Assembly (NCBI GenBank): GCA_002427995.1
Contig: DIZV01000017.1
Coordinates: 1 to 5,430, forward strand
Direction of reading: 5' to 3'
Source: Chloroflexi bacterium UBA6019
GTDB lineage: Bacteria > Chloroflexota > Dormibacteria > Dormibacterales > Dormibacteraceae
DNA length: 5,430 bases
The notes beneath the pieces are model-generated. The model was not told the origin of the DNA. It saw only the letters and a list, made by a program, of their open reading frames with translations, and did no database searches. Numbering within the stretch: position 1 is the first letter of the stretch; every line of letters starts with the position of its first letter. Positions 1 through 4,432 of the stretch are shown one piece after another. Made by a program: the position numbers and the translations under genes.

Positions 1-506
1 CCGATGATCAGCTCGCGCTGGCCCCGGCCGATCGGGATCATGGCGTCGATCGCCTTGATGCCGGTCTGGACCGGGGTGTCGACGGGCTGCCGGGTGATGA
101 CCCCGGCGGCCACCCGCTCGATCGGGGCGGTCTTCTTGGTCTTGATCGGGCCCTTTCCATCGAGCGGCTCACCGAGCGGGCTGACGACGCGGCCGAGCAG
201 CTCGGGGCCGACCGGCACCTCGACGATCCGGCCCGTGGTCTTGACCACGTCGCCCTCCTTGAGGTGCTCGTAAGGGCCCATGATCACGGCCCGGACCTGG
301 TCAACCTCGAGGTTCAGCGCCATCCCGTAGACGTCGCCGGGAAATTGCAGCAGCTCGCCCGCCATCGCGCCGCGAAGGCCGTAGATCTGGGCGATGCCGT
401 CACCGACGCTGATCACCCGGCCGACCTCGGACGTGACCAGCTCGGCCTTGAAGTCCTTGAGGCGGGACTTGATTACGTCGGTGATGTCCTGCGAACCGAT
501 GCTCAA
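1..506 (-). CDS. atpA: F1F0 ATP synthase subunit alpha (3' part missing)
   Basis: Alpha subunit of the F1 catalytic head. Three alphas alternate with three betas and carry non-catalytic nucleotide sites. The 168 visible residues cover the N-terminal helix (about 1-25, SIGSQDITDVIKSRL), which binds delta at the top of F1. The beta-barrel domain follows (about 27-95: GRVISVGDGIAQIYGL, PGDVYGMALNLE, VIMGPY), then the start of the nucleotide-binding domain (LLGRVVSPLGEPLDGKGP, TGIKAIDAMIPIGRGQRELII). The window ends where the Walker A loop (normally GDRQTGKT) should begin, so about two thirds of a roughly 500-residue protein is missing. The start is TTG: an in-frame TGA lies 15 bases upstream, no ATG or GTG lies between, and AAGGGG sits 10 bases before it. 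It follows atpH after 22 bases. The identification is very secure; the TTG start is well supported but inferred. Confidence 0.97.
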   Translation of the reverse strand, partial: MSIGSQDITDVIKSRLKDFKAELVTSEVGRVISVGDGIAQIYGLRGAMAGELLQFPGDVYGMALNLEVDQVRAVIMGPYEHLKEGDVVKTTGRIVEVPVGPELLGRVVSPLGEPLDGKGPIKTKKTAPIERVAAGVITRQPVDTPVQTGIKAIDAMIPIGRGQRELII

Positions 507-516
507 CTCGTCACTT

Positions 517-522
517 CCCCTT
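517..522 (-). promoter_or_regulatory. Ribosome binding site of atpA
   Basis: AAGGGG on the minus strand lies 10 bases upstream of the TTG at 504-506. An in-frame stop lies just upstream and no other start codon is available near the conserved alpha N-terminus, so this site decides the atpA start. A GTG at 511-513 is spaced closer to the site but is out of frame and runs into a stop after two codons. Confidence 0.7.
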
Positions 523-528
523 CAGCAA

Positions 529-1059
529 TCACTTGACTAGGACCTGCCGCCGCAGCTGCTCGAGCCGAGCCGCGACGCTGGCGTCGGTGAGCCGGTCCCC
601 CACCTGGAGGACGAGGCCGCCGAGGATCGACGGGTCGACCCGCGCCTCCAGCCGGACGTCCTTGCCGAGCTGGCGGGAGAGGTCCCGACCGAGGGACTCG
701 CGGTCGGGCTCGGAGAGCGGGATCGCCGTCGTCACCGTGGCCCGGACCCGGCCCGCCGACTCATCGGCGAGGGCCGCGTACTGCTCGCTGATGTCGCCGA
801 TCAGGCCTGTCCGCCCGCTGGCGACAAGCAGCCGCATCAGGTTCACGCCAGGGGGGCGGATCCCCGGCAGTCCGAGCTCGCCGACCGCCTGCTGGCGCGT
901 CTCACCGGCCAGGCTCGGGTTGTCCAGGATCGCCCGGGCGGCGGGGTTCTCGAGAACGGAGCTGATCACCTCCAGCTCGCGCGACCACTCCTCGACCCGG
1001 CCCTCCTCCTGGGCGAGCTCGAAGATCGCGCGGGCATAGCGGCTAGCGCTTCCCGCCAA
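529..1059 (-). CDS. atpH: F1F0 ATP synthase subunit delta (OSCP family)
   Basis: Delta joins the peripheral stalk (b dimer) to the top of the F1 head. The 176 residues match the family's usual length of about 175-180. The N-terminal six-helix domain opens with SASRYARAIFELAQEEG (the usual YA.ALf..A pattern) and includes DNPSL at 46-50. The middle NLMRLLVASGR (73-83) and SEQYAALADE (91-100) are typical. The beta-strand region RVRATVTTAIPL (104-115) leads to the signature VDPSILGGLVLQVGD.LTDASV (about 141-162) and a C-terminal helix LEQLRRQV. The start is TTG, supported by GGAGG nine bases upstream. It is a standalone gene, not the b-delta fusion found in mycobacteria. It lies 66 bases after atpF, the largest gap in the cluster, and that gap carries a strong hairpin that may tune its translation. 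Identification is secure. Confidence 0.96.
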   Translation of the reverse strand: MAGSASRYARAIFELAQEEGRVEEWSRELEVISSVLENPAARAILDNPSLAGETRQQAVGELGLPGIRPPGVNLMRLLVASGRTGLIGDISEQYAALADESAGRVRATVTTAIPLSEPDRESLGRDLSRQLGKDVRLEARVDPSILGGLVLQVGDRLTDASVAARLEQLRRQVLVK

Positions 1060-1068
1060 TCCCGATCT

Positions 1069-1073
1069 CCTCC
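1069..1073 (-). promoter_or_regulatory. Ribosome binding site of atpH
   Basis: GGAGG on the minus strand lies 9 bases before the TTG at 1057-1059 that opens the conserved AGSASRYARA N-terminus. It supports this unusual start codon. It begins two bases after the 3' arm of the hairpin at 1076-1102, so folding of that hairpin could affect ribosome access. Confidence 0.8.
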
Positions 1074-1075
1074 CA

Positions 1076-1102
1076 CCCCACGAAATCTACGATTTCGCGG
1101 GG
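1076..1102 (-). promoter_or_regulatory. Hairpin in the atpF-atpH gap, next to the atpH ribosome binding site
   Basis: Read on the minus strand, the arms CCCCGCGAAATC (1102-1091) and GATTTCGTGGGG (1087-1076) flank a 3-base GTA loop. Eleven of twelve pairs are Watson-Crick. The remaining one (1098 with 1080) is G-U in the minus-strand RNA but A-C in the plus-strand RNA, so the structure is best as RNA in the direction of transcription. No T-run follows; UGGGAGGAG (the atpH Shine-Dalgarno) does, so it does not look like a simple intrinsic terminator. A second symmetry overlaps it: 1097-1109 reads GCGGGGACCCCGC on the plus strand and could offer competing pairings. A role in mRNA processing, stability or atpH translation is inference. 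Confidence 0.7.
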
Positions 1103-1125
1103 ACCCCGCACCGTCGTCCCAAGGG

Positions 1126-1641
1126 TCATTTCCGTCCACCCACACCGATCTCCTCGATGGCCCGGTCGATAAGTCGCTTGTGCGACTTGACGTCGAGCGC
1201 TTCGCCGACAACCTTCTCGGTCACCGCGACGACGATCTCGGCGACCTGCGAGCGAACCGACTCGACCGCCTGCTGGCGCGCCGCCTCGATCTCCTTCTTG
1301 GCCTTCTCGACCTGCCGCGCAGCCTCCTCCTCGCCCTTCGCCTTGAGCTCGGCGCGAAGCTGCTCGCCCGACTTGGCGGCGCCGGCGATCACCTCCTGGG
1401 CCTGGACCCGGGCATCGTTGAGTTTGGCCTCCGCCTCTTTGAGCCGCTCCTCCGCCTCCCGGCTCCGCTGCTCGGCCTGCGCCAGCTGATCGGCGATCAG
1501 CTTCTGCCGCCCCTCGGCGACCTTGGCGATCTGCGGGTAGGCGTAGCGCCAGAGCAGGGCGATCATGGCGATGAAGGCGACCAGCTCGATCACGAAGGTG
1601 CCGTTCACCGCGATGATGTTCGCCTCGCCTGCCAGGTACAT
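1126..1641 (-). CDS. atpF: F1F0 ATP synthase subunit b
   Basis: Subunit b is the membrane-anchored rod of the peripheral stalk, which holds F1 still against the rotor. It has 171 residues, normal for bacterial b. One N-terminal membrane helix (about 13-31, ending IALLWRY) starts after a short outside segment containing NGTF. The usual membrane-exit segment YAYPQIAKVAEGRQKLI follows (about 33-49). A long charged, alanine-rich coiled coil fills about 50-148 (QAEQRSREAEERLKEAEAKL, GEEEAARQVEKAKKEIEAA). The delta-binding C-terminus contains AEIVVAVTEKVVGEALD. The ATG start lies 3 bases after the atpE TAG stop and has no convincing Shine-Dalgarno, which suggests translation coupled to atpE. Only one b gene is visible; no b' paralogue is present here. 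Identification is secure. Confidence 0.96.
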   Translation of the reverse strand: MYLAGEANIIAVNGTFVIELVAFIAMIALLWRYAYPQIAKVAEGRQKLIADQLAQAEQRSREAEERLKEAEAKLNDARVQAQEVIAGAAKSGEQLRAELKAKGEEEAARQVEKAKKEIEAARQQAVESVRSQVAEIVVAVTEKVVGEALDVKSHKRLIDRAIEEIGVGGRK

Positions 1642-1644
1642 CGC

Positions 1645-1899
1645 CTACTTGACGCCCTGCGCGATGACGAAGATGAAGACGAAGCCGAGTGCCAGGTTGA
1701 TGAAGTACATCCCCTCGACGAGGCCGATGATGATGAACATGATTCCCGTCAACCGGGCCTGGGCCTCCGGCTGACGCGCCGTCCCCTGGATGACGGCGTT
1801 GCCGGCGAGGCCGTCTCCGATGGCGGCCCCGATGGCGCCGCCACCGAGGCAGATGCCGGCGGCGATCAGCGCCCCAGCGATAGCGATCGCGTGATTCAT
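1645..1899 (-). CDS. atpE: F1F0 ATP synthase subunit c (proteolipid ring)
   Basis: Subunit c forms the rotating membrane ring that carries protons past subunit a. The 84 residues make the standard hairpin. Helix 1 is glycine-rich (about 7-38, GGGAIGAAIGDGLAGNA), the polar loop is ARQPEAQ (41-47), and helix 2 runs about 50-80. The ion-carrying carboxylate is Glu62 (GLVEGMYFINLA). The residue after Glu62 is Gly, and the helix-1 position occupied by Gln32 in the Ilyobacter Na+ ring is Asp29. The Na+ signature (Gln plus Glu-Ser/Thr) is therefore absent, and protons are the likely ion. Helix 1 and the loop closely match mycobacterial c, but Met64 sits where M. tuberculosis has Ala63. The start is ATG with AAGGAGG nine bases upstream, overlapping the atpB stop as ATGA. 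Identification is very secure. Confidence 0.98.
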   Translation of the reverse strand: MNHAIAIAGALIAAGICLGGGAIGAAIGDGLAGNAVIQGTARQPEAQARLTGIMFIIIGLVEGMYFINLALGFVFIFVIAQGVK

Positions 1900-2771
1900 C
1901 GAGCGTTTCCTCCTTCGACTGCGACGCGCGGTTGCGCGCCAGGGTTGGGCGAGTGGGTCTGCTGCGCTCCGCCGTGGCCAGCGGGGCCATGGTCGGCGCC
2001 CTCGCGGGCCTGCTCGAAATAGATGATCGTGAGGAGCATGAAGATCAGCGCCTGGATGGCACCGATCAGCCCCACGTCGAACAGCTTCCAGACGACCGTG
2101 AGGACGACCGAGACGATCTGCGCCGGCACCTGACCGGCGCCCGGTACCGTCACCTGGGTCAGCAGGGAGGTCAGCACCCAGACCATCAGCAGGCCGCCGA
2201 AGATGTTGCCGAAGAGCCGCAGCGAGAGGGTCAGCGGCTTGGCGAGGTCCTCGATGATGTTCAGCGGAACGAAGATCGCCCGCGCGAACCACGGCAGGTC
2301 GAAGGGCCGGGTCATCCGCCGCAGGTAGCCTCCCAACCCCAGCACCTTGAAGCTGTACCACTGGGTGACGACGAACACCAGGACCCCCATCGCGAGGGTC
2401 TGGTTGAGATCGCTGTTGGCGGGGTGGATCGGCGCCGGCAGGGGCAGGAAGTCGATCCAGTTGGCGATCAGGATGTAGAGGAAGATCGTCATCCCGAGCG
2501 GCACGATGATCGCCGCGTCCTCGTCGATCGTCATCTGCTGGCCCCGCACAAACCCGTAGAGCGTCTCCAGCCCGAGCTGGAGCCAGCCGGGCACGCCGCT
2601 CGAGACGCGGCTTGCGATGAAGAGCACGACGGCCACCGTCAGGACGATCGCGATCGCGCTCGAGATGAGGCTGTCACCGCTGACCTGGCAGTACCAGGCG
2701 CTGCCGCAGTAAGGGATCGACTGGGTGACGTGGCTGACCGGGGGCGGCTCGATCAGGAAGAGGCCGTTCAT
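1896..2771 (-). CDS. atpB: F1F0 ATP synthase subunit a
   Basis: Subunit a supplies the two proton half-channels and the stator arginine facing the c ring. It has 291 residues. Membrane segments are visible at about 35-53, 88-110, 124-141, a long hairpin at about 163-205 and 215-253. The signature TLSLRLFGNIFGG places the essential Arg at 185 (E. coli aArg210). Gln240 in GAIQALIF matches E. coli aGln252, and Glu174 lies 11 residues before the Arg. The position of E. coli aGlu219 is Leu194. The N-terminal outside segment has a Cys pair (22 and 28). After the last helix there is a roughly 35-residue hydrophilic Gly/His/Pro-rich tail, longer than in E. coli. The ATG overlaps the atpI stop (ATGA). 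Only a weak AAGG lies upstream, so coupled translation is likely. Identification is secure. Confidence 0.97.
   Translation of the reverse strand: MNGLFLIEPPPVSHVTQSIPYCGSAWYCQVSGDSLISSAIAIVLTVAVVLFIASRVSSGVPGWLQLGLETLYGFVRGQQMTIDEDAAIIVPLGMTIFLYILIANWIDFLPLPAPIHPANSDLNQTLAMGVLVFVVTQWYSFKVLGLGGYLRRMTRPFDLPWFARAIFVPLNIIEDLAKPLTLSLRLFGNIFGGLLMVWVLTSLLTQVTVPGAGQVPAQIVSVVLTVVWKLFDVGLIGAIQALIFMLLTIIYFEQAREGADHGPAGHGGAQQTHSPNPGAQPRVAVEGGNAR
1909..1915 (-). promoter_or_regulatory. Strong ribosome binding site of atpE
   Basis: AAGGAGG on the minus strand lies 9 bases before the atpE ATG and is the most complete Shine-Dalgarno in the window. It is written inside the last codons of atpB (Val-Glu-Gly-Gly-Asn-Ala-Arg). 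Strong initiation here fits the need for many c subunits per complex. Confidence 0.8.
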
Positions 2772-3109
2772 GGCTGCGCGACCTTACCGATCGCGGCGGC
2801 CACCAGCACGAACTGGGCGGCCGCCAGGCCGACGAGCGACAGCCAGGCCACGTCAATGCCGAGCAGCAGCCCGGCGCCGAGGCCGGCGGCGCTGAGCGCG
2901 ACCAGTCGCCCGAGGCTGGTGGCCAGGAAGGCGACGCCGAGGCCGACCGCGAGCTCGGCGAGGTAGCCGTTGACGGACCCGACCAGGAGTCCCGCCGCCA
3001 GCGCGATGCCGGCCCGGGGGTGGCCGAGGGCGACGCCGATCGCGGAGGCCGCGAGGGCCATCGCCGCGCAGGCGATCGCAGTCGTCAGGACCGGGTTACG
3101 GGAGTTCAT
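2768..3109 (-). CDS. atpI: AtpI-like ATP synthase accessory membrane protein
   Basis: Small membrane protein of 113 residues with about four predicted membrane segments (roughly 7-28, 33-50, 55-84 and 86-107). It is rich in Ala, Gly and Leu and has almost no charge inside the segments. The GLLVGSVNGYLAEL stretch (about 40-53) has the Gly/Asn pattern of the AtpI (ATP synthase I chain) family, and the position directly before atpB is the family's usual one. Known members help assemble the c ring and, with AtpZ, have been linked to Mg2+/Ca2+ uptake; neither role can be read from this sequence. The ATG overlaps the atpZ stop, and the stop overlaps the atpB start, both as ATGA. The upstream GAGG is 11 bases away, so coupled translation is likely. 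The call depends strongly on context because AtpI sequences are poorly conserved. Confidence 0.8.
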   Translation of the reverse strand: MNSRNPVLTTAIACAAMALAASAIGVALGHPRAGIALAAGLLVGSVNGYLAELAVGLGVAFLATSLGRLVALSAAGLGAGLLLGIDVAWLSLVGLAAAQFVLVAAAIGKVAQP

Positions 3110-3300
3110 AGGCGCTTGAACCTCGTGTAGCCCGTGACGATCGTCCCCAGGACGCCCACAGCGAGGCCGATGAGAAAGAATAGCGGCCCCGTGCGGGCCA
3201 CGGAATCGATGCCCAGCCCGATCAGCATGGGGACGATGAAGGCGCCCGCCAGGACCGCGCCGAGCCCGGCCAGCTCCCTCCCCGTGGGCCCGTCAGCCAC
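3106..3300 (-). CDS. atpZ: AtpZ-like small membrane protein
   Basis: This protein of 64 residues has two membrane segments (about 11-31 and 38-58) joined by a short loop and ends in a basic tail (TRFKRL). The pattern GLGIDSVARTGPLFFLIGLAVG matches the AtpZ/AtpI-type family, which usually shows G..lD...gt.P.f.ligl..G. Asp32 and Pro39 are at the conserved positions. AtpZ proteins sit just upstream of atpI in many ATP synthase operons and have been implicated with AtpI in divalent-cation transport and c-ring assembly; that is family knowledge only. The start is GTG inside the end of the upstream gene (8-base overlap), supported by GGAGG nine bases before it. The stop overlaps the atpI start as ATGA. 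Confidence 0.8.
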   Translation of the reverse strand: MADGPTGRELAGLGAVLAGAFIVPMLIGLGIDSVARTGPLFFLIGLAVGVLGTIVTGYTRFKRL

Positions 3301-4432
3301 CGCGCACGACCTCCGGCAGGAGACGGCGGAAACCGGGCACGGGAATGAGCCGGGTGATGTCCTGGAGCTTGTCCCCGAGCAGCGTTGAGAGGCCGACGAG
3401 GATCGCGATCACCGTCACGGTGAGGATCCGCTGGTGCCCGAAGAGCATCAGGCCGACCGCGCCGAGCAGGGCGGTGGCCCCGTAGAAGACAAAGCAGATC
3501 TGGGGCTGCGAGAGGCCGAAGTCGAGCAGCTGGTGATGGACGTGGCGGGTGTCGGCGTGGGTGATGGAGAGCCCGGCCCGACGGCGGCGGACGATCGCCC
3601 AGCCGGTGTCGGCGATCGGCACGGCCAGTGCCAGCAGCGGCACCGCGAGGGCGAAGCCGACCGCAACCTTGGCCACCCCGATGATCGAGAGCAGAGCCAG
3701 CGCGAGGCCCAGGAACTGGCTGCCCGAGTCACCCATGAAGATCCGGGCGGGGTGGAAGTTGAAGATCAGAAAGCCGAGGCAGCAACCCGCGAGGGCGGCC
3801 GAGAGCAGGACGACTCCCTCCTGGTCGCCCTTGCTGATCGCGGCCACCGCGAGCACCGCGGCGACGATCGCCACCACACCGGCGGCGAGGCCGTCCACCC
3901 CGTCGAGCAGGTTGATCGTGTTCTGCATCCCGAGCAGCCAAAGCACGGTCAGCGGGTAGGCGACCAGGCCGAGCTGGATGACGTGCCCGCCGGGGAGGGT
4001 GAAGAAGCTGATGTTGAAGCCGAAGACGAAGACGGCGACCAGCCCGAGGCCGATCTCGACCGCGAGCTTGGCCGGCGCCGCCATCCGGAACCGGTCGTCG
4101 TAGGTGAAGAGCAGGGTCGCGACGCCGCAGAGGCTGAGCAGGCCGACGATCTTCCAGTCGCTCACCCCGAGGTACCAGGCGACCGCGCCCGCGAAGGCGA
4201 GGTAGAGCGCCCAGCCGCCGAGCAGGGGGGTGGGCCGGAGATGGATGTGACGCCCGCCGGGGAGGGCGACGACACCGAGCCGGCGGGCAAGCAGCATGGC
4301 AAGAGGGGTCAGCGCGGTGGCGCCGGCCGCGGCGAGGAGGAAGGGGCCGAGGGCCGGAACCAGGCTGAAAAGCAGGTGCTGGGTGAAGGCGCGGGTGAAG
4401 AAGGCCTCGAGAAAGAGCGGGCCGGAGCTCAT
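3293..4432 (-). CDS. wecA: WecA/MraY-family undecaprenyl-phosphate sugar-1-phosphate transferase
   Basis: Polytopic membrane enzyme of 379 residues that transfers a sugar-1-phosphate, probably N-acetylglucosamine-1-phosphate, from a UDP-sugar to a polyprenyl phosphate. This is the first committed step of a lipid-linked envelope glycan. Family motifs occur in order: HIHLRPTPLLGG (62-73), the Mg2+-binding Asp pair at 112-113 (FTYDDRF), NTINLLDGVDGLAAG (171-185, catalytic-region Asp177 and Asp180), ARIFMGDSGSQFLG (229-242), VPIADT (271-276) and DTRHVHHQLLDFGLS (294-308). The HVHH loop favours the WecA/TagO branch over MraY, and the neighbours match the rfe/wecA position next to actinobacterial atp operons. 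Exact substrate and end product (arabinogalactan linker, teichoic acid or other polymer) cannot be read here. ATG overlaps the glyA stop by one base (TGATG) with no clear Shine-Dalgarno, so coupled translation is likely. Confidence 0.9.
   Translation of the reverse strand: MSSGPLFLEAFFTRAFTQHLLFSLVPALGPFLLAAAGATALTPLAMLLARRLGVVALPGGRHIHLRPTPLLGGWALYLAFAGAVAWYLGVSDWKIVGLLSLCGVATLLFTYDDRFRMAAPAKLAVEIGLGLVAVFVFGFNISFFTLPGGHVIQLGLVAYPLTVLWLLGMQNTINLLDGVDGLAAGVVAIVAAVLAVAAISKGDQEGVVLLSAALAGCCLGFLIFNFHPARIFMGDSGSQFLGLALALLSIIGVAKVAVGFALAVPLLALAVPIADTGWAIVRRRRAGLSITHADTRHVHHQLLDFGLSQPQICFVFYGATALLGAVGLMLFGHQRILTVTVIAILVGLSTLLGDKLQDITRLIPVPGFRRLLPEVVRGG
3310..3314 (-). promoter_or_regulatory. Ribosome binding site of atpZ
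   Basis: GGAGG on the minus strand lies 9 bases before the GTG at 3298-3300, inside the last codons of the wecA-like gene. It supports the GTG start and the 8-base gene overlap. It gives the ATP synthase part of the cluster its own strong translation entry point. Confidence 0.75.

Noticed and set aside
1076..1102. The atpF-atpH hairpin as a Rho-independent terminator
   Set aside because: No T-run follows the stem on the minus strand; a Shine-Dalgarno and an essential ATP synthase gene follow directly, so full termination would make no sense.
1043..1990. Minus-strand frame (315 codons) running through atpE, atpF and the gap in another frame
   Set aside because: Arg/Gly-rich shadow translation; atpE and atpF in their own frames have complete, conserved family motifs.
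1180..2022. Plus-strand open frame (280 codons) opposite atpF and atpE
   Set aside because: Leu/Asp/Arg-rich antisense shadow of the Ala/Glu-rich coiled coil of subunit b; no supporting ribosome site or motifs.
1932..2966. Plus-strand open frame (344 codons) antisense to atpB and atpI
   Set aside because: Charged, repetitive Asp/Arg/His/Gln-rich translation opposite clearly identified membrane-protein genes; no family features.
1883..3079. Three copies of the octamer palindrome GCGATCGC (1883-1890, 2650-2657, 3072-3079), resembling the cyanobacterial HIP1 repeat
   Set aside because: Each falls in a membrane-protein coding stretch where Ala-Ile codons (GCG/GCC ATC GC) generate it; GC content and codon use explain them adequately.
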